This document shows positions 1 to 6,064 of a stretch of 6,531 bases of DNA, in pieces. Source of the stretch: Bacillota bacterium (lineage in GTDB: Bacteria > Bacillota > Clostridia > Tissierellales > Sedimentibacteraceae); assembly GCA_023416855.1 (NCBI GenBank), contig JAEZGU010000125.1, positions 1-6,531 of the forward strand, given 5' to 3'. Position numbers and translations under genes: made by a program. Under the pieces are notes generated by a model that saw only the letters and a program-made list of their open reading frames with translations, was not told the DNA's origin and searched no databases. How positions within the stretch are numbered: the stretch's first letter is position 1; each line of letters opens with the position of its first letter.

Positions 1-5
1 TTCAT
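1..5 (-). CDS. Probable start of the next gene (spoIIP by synteny), cut by the window edge
   Basis: Only the first codon and two more bases lie inside the window: an ATG (complement of positions 3-5), followed by AA. It is preceded by a GGAG ribosome binding site (complement of 13-16) with a 7-base spacer, which is good spacing for a Firmicute start. In B. subtilis and many Clostridia the gene directly downstream of gpr on the same strand is spoIIP, the stage II sporulation peptidoglycan amidase/endopeptidase that works with SpoIID and SpoIIM in forespore engulfment. The ATG and binding site are seen. The spoIIP identity is inferred only from gene order, because no protein sequence is visible. 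Confidence 0.4.
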
Positions 6-31
6 GATCCAACTCCACATATTTTCTTAAT

Positions 32-62
32 AGTAATATATTATTTAAAAAGTAATATATTA
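32..62. repeat. Two copies of a 12-bp AT-only palindromic direct repeat
   Basis: AGTAATATATTA occurs at 32-43 and again at 51-62, a period of 19 bp. Each copy contains the perfect 10-bp palindrome TAATATATTA. The repeat lies between the end of gpr and the candidate start of the next minus-strand gene, where a promoter or operator for that gene would be expected. In DNA this AT-rich, short palindromes arise easily by chance, so function is uncertain. Confidence 0.45.
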
Positions 63-85
63 ATGTATATGTGTATTGTTTCCTG

Positions 86-104
86 AATAACACTGTTATT
101 TTTT
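86..104 (+). terminator. Weak terminator-like hairpin downstream of gpr
   Basis: AATAAC (86-91) pairs with GTTATT (95-100) around the 3-base loop ACT, and a T run follows at 101-104 on the plus strand. On the minus strand, where gpr is read, there is no T run after the hairpin, so it is a poor terminator for gpr. This fits read-through from gpr into the next gene. The stem has only one G-C pair, so the call is weak. Confidence 0.25.
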
Positions 105-113
105 ACAATTATA

Positions 114-1046
114 TTACGTTTCAAAGCCTGGGTGAACAGCCTTATTAATTGATAATGCAAGCATATCTGATAAACTATCTATAAGTTCATCAACAGAGCT
201 TGGTGTAACAATGGACTCACCATACATAGGATTTAAAATTTCTTTTATAAATAAATGCTTTTCTTCATATTCTAAATCCCCCAATACTCCCATTATACTT
301 CCTACATCTTCAGTCTTATCTTTTAATACTTCTTCCATTGCTTCGATGGTGTCATTTACTATGGTTGCAGTGTCAATAACAGTTGGTATACCCATTGCCA
401 CAACCTTTACTCCTAATGTTTCCTCATTTAAAGATCCTTGCATATTTCCTATTCCTGAACCTGGTTCAATTCCTGCATCTGTAATTTGCACAACTGAACA
501 AAGACGTCTCATTTTTCTTGATGCAAGTGCATCAATAATAATTATTAATGTAGGTTTTATTTTTTCAACAACACCAATAATTGTGTTAATTGTTTCAATA
601 CCTGTAGTACCTAATACACCAGGCTCCAATATGGAAACTTCGTTATAATCCTCATCATAATCTTTATTATATGCCTTAAAAAATTGTCGTGTAACCTTTA
701 TTTTATCTAATGTTTTAGGGCCTAATGCATCAGCTGTTATGTTCCTGTTGCCTAAACCTACCACTAAAATTTTTTCTCTTTGTAATCCCGATACTTCTTT
801 TATTGCATTACACAATATATCTATAACTTCATCTCTCGACTCCTTACTTAGATTTTTTAAACTGCTTGTTTCATATGTTATGTACTTACCTCTTTTTTTG
901 CCAACTGCTTTTTCAGCAGTTTCATCAGTTATTTCAAGTTTAACTACTTCACCATGTTTATAATTATCTGTTTTTAAAATAACACCTTCCGCTTTTTGAG
1001 CCAAAGATTCATTAGCTTCATAAGCTAAGTCTGTCCTATAAAACAT
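114..1046 (-). CDS. gpr: GPR endopeptidase (germination protease, SASP-degrading)
   Basis: GPR is made as a zymogen in the forespore and, after self-processing, cleaves the small acid-soluble proteins that coat spore DNA, supplying amino acids during germination. The 310-residue product carries the family landmarks: N-terminal RTDLAYEA (4-11), the GLGN-N-TADALGP segment (97-110) with Asp106, and IIIDALASR (169-177) with Asp172. The two aspartates are 66 residues apart, the same spacing as the essential Asp127 and Asp193 of B. megaterium GPR (family A25). Further conserved segments are GTTGIET (146-152), PGSGIGN (195-201) and GIPTVIDTAT (219-228). RTDLA starts at residue 4, so there is almost no propeptide, and the protein is shorter than the roughly 370-residue Bacillus enzymes. 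The ATG is supported by a GGAGG site 5 bases upstream. It is divergent from rpsT and probably followed by spoIIP. Confidence 0.95.
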   Translation of the reverse strand: MFYRTDLAYEANESLAQKAEGVILKTDNYKHGEVVKLEITDETAEKAVGKKRGKYITYETSSLKNLSKESRDEVIDILCNAIKEVSGLQREKILVVGLGNRNITADALGPKTLDKIKVTRQFFKAYNKDYDEDYNEVSILEPGVLGTTGIETINTIIGVVEKIKPTLIIIIDALASRKMRRLCSVVQITDAGIEPGSGIGNMQGSLNEETLGVKVVAMGIPTVIDTATIVNDTIEAMEEVLKDKTEDVGSIMGVLGDLEYEEKHLFIKEILNPMYGESIVTPSSVDELIDSLSDMLALSINKAVHPGFET

Positions 1047-1050
1047 TACA

Positions 1051-1057
1051 ACCTCCG
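1051..1057 (-). promoter_or_regulatory. gpr ribosome binding site
   Basis: On the minus strand CGGAGGT stands 5 bases ahead of the ATG at 1046-1044, counted from the end of GGAGG. This is a strong site and fixes the gpr start, which places the RTDLA motif only three residues into the protein. Confidence 0.75.
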
Positions 1058-1074
1058 TGTTTCAATATTAAATT

Positions 1075-1103
1075 TATTATTGATTTTTTTAATTTTTTTA
1101 TTC
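1075..1103 (-). promoter_or_regulatory. Candidate forespore (SigG-type) promoter of gpr
   Basis: On the minus strand GAATA (1103-1099) is followed after exactly 17 bases by AATAATA (1081-1075). This resembles the SigG/SigF pattern (GHATR at -35, CATnnTA at -10) with one mismatch, A for the leading C. It would start transcription near 1068, about 22 bases before the gpr ATG and just ahead of the strong GGAGG site. B. subtilis gpr is expressed in the forespore from SigF and SigG. The spacer is almost pure A with a central TT, so some of the match could be chance. Confidence 0.4.
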
Positions 1104-1110
1104 TTTTTAC

Positions 1111-1139
1111 TTGATTTTTATATAATTTGACTGTATAAT
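1111..1139 (+). promoter_or_regulatory. SigA-type promoter of rpsT
   Basis: TTGATT (1111-1116) is a 4 of 6 match to the -35 consensus. A 17-base spacer follows, then a perfect TATAAT (1134-1139). Transcription would begin near 1146, giving a leader of about 80 bases before the TTG start at 1228. The leader contains an AT-only inverted repeat, TAATTAT (1171-1177) with ATAATTA (1186-1192), which would form only a weak hairpin. A second TATAAT at 1121-1126 has no good -35 at the right distance. Confidence 0.65.
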
Positions 1140-1212
1140 TGATTTGCTGTCAAAAATGTTGAAATAACGATAATTATATGCTAAAATAATTAATGGCTTG
1201 AATAAGAAAACT

Positions 1213-1221
1213 AAGGAGGTG
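1213..1221 (+). promoter_or_regulatory. rpsT ribosome binding site, decides the TTG start
   Basis: AAGGAGGTG is a near-perfect complement of the 16S rRNA 3' end and lies 8 bases (counted from GGAGG) before TTG at 1228-1230. An in-frame TTG further upstream at 1198 has no such site, and starting there would add ten residues unlike any S20 N terminus. The 1228 start is therefore preferred. Confidence 0.85.
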
Positions 1222-1227
1222 AAAACT

Positions 1228-1491
1228 TTGGCAAATATTAAATCTGCAAAGAAAAGAATTTTAGTTATAAACAAAAAAACTGAAGTAAATAAGAGCAGAA
1301 AATCTGAAATCAAAACATATATAAAGAAATTTGAAAAGGCGTTAGCTGAAGGAAATTATGATCTTGCTAAAGAATTATTGGTAATTTGTGAGAAAAAATT
1401 GTACCAAGCAGCTGCAAAAAATAGTATTCATAAAAACGCAGCAGCAAGAAAGGTTAGCAGATTAACTCTTAAATTGAATAAAGTTGCTTAA
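1228..1491 (+). CDS. rpsT: 30S ribosomal protein S20
   Basis: S20 is a primary 16S rRNA-binding protein of the small subunit, a three-helix bundle made mostly of basic residues. From the TTG start the product is 87 residues, the usual S20 length. It begins with the family hallmark MANIKSAKKRI and continues with the NKSRKSEIKTYIKKFEKAL helix (21-39). It ends with a segment typical of S20, KNSIHKNAAARKVSRL (64-79), in which the Lys, His, Asn, Ala and Arg positions are highly conserved. It is a single-gene transcript, with its own SigA-like promoter upstream, a strong hairpin terminator just after the stop, and divergent gpr on the left. The UUG start matches E. coli rpsT, where UUG contributes to autogenous control. 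Whether that holds here is inference. Confidence 0.96.
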   Translation: MANIKSAKKRILVINKKTEVNKSRKSEIKTYIKKFEKALAEGNYDLAKELLVICEKKLYQAAAKNSIHKNAAARKVSRLTLKLNKVA

Positions 1492-1503
1492 CAGCATAAA
1501 AAT

Positions 1504-1526
1504 AACCGGCATTACCGGTTTTTTTT
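1504..1526. terminator. Bidirectional rho-independent terminator between rpsT and holA
   Basis: AACCGG (1504-1509) pairs with CCGGTT (1515-1520) around the loop CATTA. On the plus strand the stem runs directly into eight T residues (1519-1526), so it is a strong terminator for rpsT. Read on the minus strand, the same stem is followed by ATTTTTATG, so it can also end the comEC-holA transcript, whose last stop codon is 11 bases away. Confidence 0.88.
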
Positions 1527-1536
1527 GTGCGCTTCT

Positions 1537-2571
1537 CTATTTTATTATCCCATTTGTTATAAGTTCTAAACCTAATCTACCTTCTATTTCTCCAATCTTT
1601 ATCTTTTTATCAATTTCAAGAATTTTCTTTAAATAATATTCTATTTGTTTAGCATTTATACTATTTGCCTGTTTTGAAAGCTTGTTTGCAACAAAATTTT
1701 TCAGCTTCATTTTGCTCACAATTTCATTAAAATTATAACCTTTATTATTTAAAATAACATACTGGTAAAGCATTCTGTAATGCCTAATTATCATATGTAT
1801 TATAACTTGTTCAGGGGTATTATTTAGAAGCATATCATCCAATATTGCAAATGATTGTTCTTTATTACCATTACAAATGTGATCAATAAGCTTAAAAATA
1901 TTGCTTTCCGATGACTTAATTAACAAACTATCAACATCATTTAATAATATTTCGTTATATCCTATTTTATATGACGCTATTTTGTTTATTTCATTATTAA
2001 TGTGATAAAGATTAACCATACTTTCATTTTCTAAGTATCCTGAATTATTAGCAATGTAATTAGCAAGATTTAAACTAATTGTCAAATTATTTTTTTTAAA
2101 TTCATCTACTATATATTTAGACAATTCAACTTCATTTAATTTGTTTATTTCAAAAACAGCATTATTTTCTTTAAATACTTTAACTGTTTTTTTTCTTAAA
2201 TCAGGTTTTTTATCCTTAAGTAAAAATACTTTTATGCAATAGTCAGAATGTTCTTCCAATACTTTATTAAATCTCTCATCATCACTTTTATTTAAACTTC
2301 CTGCAGATGTTAAAAAATTCGCCTCAGTAACAACGCATATTTTTTTTTCTGATATAAAAGGATATGTAGTTACAAATTCATAAAAACCATCAAAGTTGTT
2401 CTCGATTTTTTCAAGTTCTGTATAGTTCATACTTTCATAATTTTGATCAATATACTTTTCCTTAATATTTTTAACTGCACAATCTATTAAATACTCTTCA
2501 GTACCATAAATAATGATTAAATTTGGTATTCTTGATTGTTGTACTAAGTCACTAATAATTTTGTAGCTCAT
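1537..2571 (-). CDS. holA: DNA polymerase III subunit delta
   Basis: Delta is the clamp-loader subunit that opens the beta sliding clamp during replication. At 344 residues it has the normal length (B. subtilis HolA/YqeN is about 347). The N-terminal region has the degenerate AAA+ start typical of delta, with LIIIYGTEEYLID (18-30), then TTYPFISEKKICVV (68-81), the conserved stretch in which a bulky hydrophobic residue precedes the switch to the second beta strand. KVFLLKDKKPDLRKKTVKVF (114-133) follows the family pattern. The C-terminal half, including NIFKLIDHICNGNKEQSF and the HMIIRHYRMLYQ helix, corresponds to the domain II/collar region. The ATG lies inside the 3' end of comEC (20-base overlap) with GGGAG 6 bases upstream, so translation is probably coupled. 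No P-loop lysine is expected in delta and none is seen. Confidence 0.92.
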   Translation of the reverse strand: MSYKIISDLVQQSRIPNLIIIYGTEEYLIDCAVKNIKEKYIDQNYESMNYTELEKIENNFDGFYEFVTTYPFISEKKICVVTEANFLTSAGSLNKSDDERFNKVLEEHSDYCIKVFLLKDKKPDLRKKTVKVFKENNAVFEINKLNEVELSKYIVDEFKKNNLTISLNLANYIANNSGYLENESMVNLYHINNEINKIASYKIGYNEILLNDVDSLLIKSSESNIFKLIDHICNGNKEQSFAILDDMLLNNTPEQVIIHMIIRHYRMLYQYVILNNKGYNFNEIVSKMKLKNFVANKLSKQANSINAKQIEYYLKKILEIDKKIKIGEIEGRLGLELITNGIIK

Positions 2572-4912
2572 TTTTTTCTCCCTTGTGCTTAACTATATAT
2601 ATTAAAAGTATACAAAACACCATTAACTTTATTGAAAAACCCATAAAATATAACTGGTAATAGTTTTGAGATTTAATGTCTGTATATGTATTATAATATA
2701 TTTCATCATCTTTTAAAACAAAATTAATTTCACCATGCTCATAAGTTGATAAAATAGTACTATTTCTACTTCTATATTTTTCAATAACTTTTAAAGATGG
2801 AATACCATAATTATTTTTGCCGTAACTAATAATTGATATTTTAGGTGTTGTTTTATTAACAAAATTGTCTGAAGAGGATGTATAACTACCATGGTGAGGT
2901 ACAATCAATACATCAATTTTAGGCAGATCATTAAAAATAATTTCTTCCACCTCTTCTTCTATATCACCTGTAAATAATATATTTTTGTTTTTATAGTTAA
3001 CTAAAATTACTAATGATGTATTATTTGTATTTTGAGATATATGTTCATTATCCGGCCATAAAATATACATTTTTAATGAATTATCTACTGAATATTTCAT
3101 TCCACTATTTAATACTTTAATGTCAATTTCTACATCCTTATTTGCTATAGGGGCGAATACATTAGCTACCTTAATATTGCTGTTTAAAAGGTCATTTAGC
3201 CCCGAATAGTGGTCGTTATCCCAATGACTGATAAAAACACCATCAATACTATAAATGCCTCTTTTAATAAAATACGGAATCATAGTATACTCACCAAAAC
3301 CTTTATTGTTTGAACTTCCACAGTCTATTACATAATTCCTACTATTATAGTTTAGATGGGTAAATAATCCTTGTCCTGCATCTACTATATTAACATATAG
3401 TATGTTATGTGATGTTGGTATCATAAAAGTTGTTAAATAGAAAAAAACTAAAATCAATGCACCACATTTATTGACAAAATATTCATAATTGTTATAGGTG
3501 TATATCATAAATACTAACATAATGTAGAAGAATATAATTAAAGATATGGACATTGTTTGTATAGTCAAACCGTTAAAACCAAATTCTTCTGTATAGTTTA
3601 TTGCATATCTTAAGCCATACAACAAATAATCATAAATTCTAAAAGGAATTACCAACAAATATGGAACAATCCCATAAAATATTAAAAGTAAAAATCCATA
3701 AATCATTAAGACTGTAAAAATAGGAAGCAATACAATGTTGTATATAATCCCCATAATAGGAATATAATTAAAAAAATATGCTAAAACAGGCAAAGTAAAA
3801 AGCATTAAAAATAAATATAAATAAACTAATCTGAGAAATATATTTTTTGTTTGTACATTTCCCGAAATGTTTTTATTATAAACTATTAAACTTAATGCAG
3901 CAGAAAAAGATAATAGAAAACCAGCATCAAATATCCAATATGGATTATATATTGTTAAAATTAAAGCAGCCAAGCCTATAGCATTAATAGAACTATACTT
4001 TCTATAAAAAATGTCAGCTCCAAACAGTAGTGTAAACATAACAAGTGTCCTCATTACTGATATTGGAAAACCAATTAAAAATCCATAAAACCATACCATG
4101 GACCACGTTATAATCAATCGAATTTTTCTGTTTAAACCACAGTATTTAAAAACTGCTAAAAGAAAACCATACAACAGTACAATATGAGTGCCTGAAACAG
4201 CAAATATATGAGCTAAACCCATAACTTTTATATTTTCATAAAAATTCTCATCTAAATAATCTATATTTCCTAACAAAATAGATAAAATAATTTCTGCGTT
4301 TTTATGGTTTAATGAATTATAAAAGGTCATTTCAGCATAATTTTTAAAATTATTAGATATTAAATGAAAATATGAATAATTTTCTTGCAGTGTTGTTATA
4401 TTACCTTCTGCAAATAATACAACACTGATTTTCTTAGACCTTAAGTAGCTTTTATAATTAAACAACAGTCTATTTTTAGTAAAGTTAATATCAGACATAT
4501 TTACATTTGCTTTAATTATGCTGTTTTCTTTAATATTGTGTTTTTTATCAATATAAATAATTGTATTTTCTTTAGTGGATAATATATCACCGTTGATGCT
4601 AATAACAGAAGCATTGTAACTAAAATAGCTTGAATCAGTTTTGTTTTCATCCTTAATCTGTGCAACTATTTCAATATTTTCATCTATATGCTTTTCTAAT
4701 TTTGAAATTGAATTGTAATAACAGTTAATAAATGATAAAATTAAAAAAGAAATAATTACTATATTGTAAATGTATTTCTTTATGTGATAAGAGTTATAAA
4801 TAAGTATAACAAAAACAGGTATAAAAAAATAGCTGAAAAAATCTAATTCATATGATATTACTCCCATTGCATATACAAAAAATATAGATATTACTATATA
4901 CACATAACACAC
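2552..4912 (-). CDS. comEC: ComEC/Rec2 family DNA uptake channel
   Basis: ComEC forms the inner-membrane channel that brings single-stranded DNA into the cytoplasm during transformation. The 786-residue product has the three expected parts. Residues 1-64 hold hydrophobic helices, followed by a soluble OB-like region (about 70-175). The Competence membrane domain (about 200-495) contains the signature GLAHIFAVSGTH (232-243) and many helices. The metallo-beta-lactamase-like domain (about 503-735) has VDAGQG (510-515), SHWDNDH (562-568) with His563, Asp565, Asp567 and His568, FTGD (647-650) and VPHHGS (671-676), so the metal-binding set looks intact. Two oddities are Leu516 where most ComEC have the Asp of GQGD, and an extra hydrophobic helix near the C terminus (about 755-773). 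The start is uncertain: GTG at 4912, or GTG at 4903, which has GGGG at better spacing. No comEA precedes it. It is coupled to holA. Confidence 0.93.
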   Translation of the reverse strand: MCYVYIVISIFFVYAMGVISYELDFFSYFFIPVFVILIYNSYHIKKYIYNIVIISFLILSFINCYYNSISKLEKHIDENIEIVAQIKDENKTDSSYFSYNASVISINGDILSTKENTIIYIDKKHNIKENSIIKANVNMSDINFTKNRLLFNYKSYLRSKKISVVLFAEGNITTLQENYSYFHLISNNFKNYAEMTFYNSLNHKNAEIILSILLGNIDYLDENFYENIKVMGLAHIFAVSGTHIVLLYGFLLAVFKYCGLNRKIRLIITWSMVWFYGFLIGFPISVMRTLVMFTLLFGADIFYRKYSSINAIGLAALILTIYNPYWIFDAGFLLSFSAALSLIVYNKNISGNVQTKNIFLRLVYLYLFLMLFTLPVLAYFFNYIPIMGIIYNIVLLPIFTVLMIYGFLLLIFYGIVPYLLVIPFRIYDYLLYGLRYAINYTEEFGFNGLTIQTMSISLIIFFYIMLVFMIYTYNNYEYFVNKCGALILVFFYLTTFMIPTSHNILYVNIVDAGQGLFTHLNYNSRNYVIDCGSSNNKGFGEYTMIPYFIKRGIYSIDGVFISHWDNDHYSGLNDLLNSNIKVANVFAPIANKDVEIDIKVLNSGMKYSVDNSLKMYILWPDNEHISQNTNNTSLVILVNYKNKNILFTGDIEEEVEEIIFNDLPKIDVLIVPHHGSYTSSSDNFVNKTTPKISIISYGKNNYGIPSLKVIEKYRSRNSTILSTYEHGEINFVLKDDEIYYNTYTDIKSQNYYQLYFMGFSIKLMVFCILLIYIVKHKGEKNELQNY
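2578..2582 (-). promoter_or_regulatory. holA ribosome binding site inside comEC
   Basis: GGGAG on the minus strand, followed by six A residues, precedes the holA ATG. It lies within the last codons of comEC, so ribosomes finishing comEC pass over it. This supports translational coupling of the two genes. Confidence 0.65.
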
Positions 4913-4916
4913 CCCA
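4912..4916 (-). promoter_or_regulatory. Possible comEC ribosome binding site favouring the inner GTG
   Basis: On the minus strand TGGGG begins at 4916 and is followed by TGTGTTAT and then GTG at 4903-4901. Spacing to this second GTG (about 8 bases) is normal, whereas the outer GTG at 4912 overlaps the G run itself. The inner start would shorten ComEC by three residues. The sequence cannot settle which is used. Confidence 0.4.
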
Positions 4917-4932
4917 TATTATTTTACCAAAT

Positions 4933-4961
4933 TTTAGAAATAAAGCAAATAATTTGTACAA
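4933..4961 (-). promoter_or_regulatory. Weak candidate promoter of comEC
   Basis: TTGTAC (4961-4956) is followed after 17 bases by TCTAAA (4938-4933) on the minus strand, each a 4 of 6 match to SigA boxes. It would start transcripts near 4926, about 23 bases before the inner GTG. An alternative -10, TAAAAT (4936-4931), sits at a 19-base spacing. Matches are modest in AT-rich DNA. Confidence 0.3.
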
Positions 4962-4962
4962 A
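4946..4962. promoter_or_regulatory. Overlapping palindromes in the comEC / nuclease divergent region
   Basis: CAAAT-A-ATTTG (4946-4956) overlaps the perfect 10-bp palindrome TTTGTACAAA (4953-4962). The second palindrome covers the candidate -35 box of comEC and ends 6 bases before the ribosome binding site of the plus-strand gene. A protein bound here could influence both divergent genes. No regulator family is assigned. Confidence 0.35.
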
Positions 4963-4968
4963 CCTTAT

Positions 4969-4974
4969 AGGAGA
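4969..4974 (+). promoter_or_regulatory. Ribosome binding site of the RNase H-fold gene
   Basis: AGGAGA lies just upstream of the ATG at 4979, with 5 bases between GGAG and the start. This supports the assigned start codon. Confidence 0.7.
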
Positions 4975-4978
4975 AAAA

Positions 4979-5953
4979 ATGATAATAAAGACATACGAAA
5001 TAAATTATATAGATATCAATCCTAATTTAATTGAGCTATATAAAGAAGCTTTCTTTATAGATATAGAATCAACAGGCCTATCAAGAGCATATTCAGATAT
5101 AATTTCTATAACTTTTTTGTTATATGAAGAAGAAGGCTATAAAATTTATCAAATTTTTTGTGAATATAAAATAGATGAACAACAAGCTCTAAAATACCTT
5201 AAGGACATAATAGCACAAAAAAAATACATCATTACATACAATGGTAATAGTTTTGATTTGCCTTTTTTAGAACATAAAATACAGAATTACAAACTTAATT
5301 TCAATTTTAGTAATTTCAATAAAATAGATATATATTCTTTAGTTAGACAATTGAAACCCAAAATTCAATGTAACGATTTTAAACTTAAAACAGTTGAAAA
5401 ATATTTTAATATTAATAGAAATGATACTTTAAGCGGCAAAGATATAATAACTTTATACGAAGCATTTAAAATAGAGCCAAGAAAAGAGTTTTCATCACTT
5501 ATACTACAACATAACTATGAAGATGTTTGTAATCTTCCTATATTATTTAGTCATATAATTAATCTTTACGATAATGTGCTATTTTATGATAATCTTATAA
5601 TATATGTACTAAGTGATAATTTTACAATTAAGAAAAATACCTTGCTATGTAGATACAGCGTAGTTTCAAGTGATAAAACCAACTATATTCATAACAATAT
5701 TAACTTCAATATTAATATTGATAGCAAAACTTCAATAATTGAATTAAAAATACCCTTAGAATTTTACTCCGATGATAAAATTAAAGAATTTTTCTTTATT
5801 GATAATAATAATTACAATATGAATTCATATAGTATTATCGAAGGAATTAAAAAAAATCTTATTCCTGTTAAATTCAATGATACAGTATTTAACAATAATA
5901 TAATAAACATTATAAAACACATTTTAGATAATATATTTAAAAGCAAAAAATAA
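4979..5953 (+). CDS. RNase H-fold (YprB-like, DEDD) 3'-5' exonuclease-like protein
   Basis: The first 190 or so residues match the DEDD exonuclease / RNase H-like family typified by B. subtilis YprB. Exo I is FFIDIESTGL (25-34) with Asp28 and Glu30. Exo II is YNGNSFDLPFL (87-97) with Asp93. Exo III is HNYEDVCNL (178-186) with Asp182 as the fourth acid; His178 is four residues before it, where many relatives have Tyr. LSGKDIITLY (151-160) also fits the family. All four metal ligands are therefore present and the protein is probably an active nuclease on DNA or RNA, substrate unknown. Residues about 200-324 are rich in Asn and Ile and resemble no domain I can name; the TPR region of YprB is not evident. 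The gene is divergent from comEC and ends at a strong terminator. A role in DNA uptake is only suggested by position. Confidence 0.8.
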   Translation: MIIKTYEINYIDINPNLIELYKEAFFIDIESTGLSRAYSDIISITFLLYEEEGYKIYQIFCEYKIDEQQALKYLKDIIAQKKYIITYNGNSFDLPFLEHKIQNYKLNFNFSNFNKIDIYSLVRQLKPKIQCNDFKLKTVEKYFNINRNDTLSGKDIITLYEAFKIEPRKEFSSLILQHNYEDVCNLPILFSHIINLYDNVLFYDNLIIYVLSDNFTIKKNTLLCRYSVVSSDKTNYIHNNINFNINIDSKTSIIELKIPLEFYSDDKIKEFFFIDNNNYNMNSYSIIEGIKKNLIPVKFNDTVFNNNIINIIKHILDNIFKSKK

Positions 5954-5955
5954 AA

Positions 5956-5985
5956 ATGACCTATGTTTTCCATAAGTCATTTTTT
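5956..5985. terminator. Bidirectional terminator between the nuclease gene and the tRNA cluster
   Basis: ATGACCTATG (5956-5965) pairs with CATAAGTCAT (5971-5980), with one C-A mismatch, around the loop TTTTC. On the plus strand a T run follows (5980-5985), ending the nuclease gene transcript 3 bases after its stop. On the minus strand the stem is followed by TTTTTATTTTTT, a very good tail for the tRNA transcript, whose last gene ends at 5988. Confidence 0.88.
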
Positions 5986-5987
5986 AA

Positions 5988-6060
5988 TGCCCAAACGCGG
6001 AATCGAACCACGGACACGGAGATTTTCAGTCTCCTGCTCTACCGACTGAGCTATCTGGGC
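5988..6060 (-). tRNA. tRNA-Phe (GAA)
   Basis: A 73-base cloverleaf on the minus strand: acceptor GCCCAGA with TTTGGGC (one G-T pair), D stem GCTC/GAGC, anticodon stem GGAGA/TCTCC around CTGAAAA (anticodon GAA), T loop TTCGATT, discriminator A. CCA is not encoded; the next bases are TTA and lead into the terminator. It is the last gene of the cluster, 4 bases after the CCA of the preceding tRNA. Confidence 0.96.
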
Positions 6061-6064
6061 AATA

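Noticed and set aside
211..648. Plus-strand open frame of 145 codons
   Set aside because: It lies wholly inside gpr on the other strand, has no ribosome binding site and encodes a Ser/Thr/Ile-rich sequence typical of an antisense shadow.
739..963. Plus-strand open frame of 74 codons
   Set aside because: Antisense shadow of gpr with no ribosome binding site and no recognisable protein.
1198..1227. Upstream TTG as the rpsT start
   Set aside because: It adds ten residues not found in S20, has no binding site, and places the strong AAGGAGGTG inside the coding sequence.
1146..1227. Riboswitch or T-box in the rpsT leader
   Set aside because: The leader is too short and AT-rich, with only one weak AT-only hairpin and no conserved riboswitch or T-box sequence.
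1107..1313. Minus-strand open frame of 68 codons, Phe/Leu-rich
   Set aside because: It spans the rpsT promoter and is antisense to rpsT. Its hydrophobic look comes from reading lysine codons backwards.
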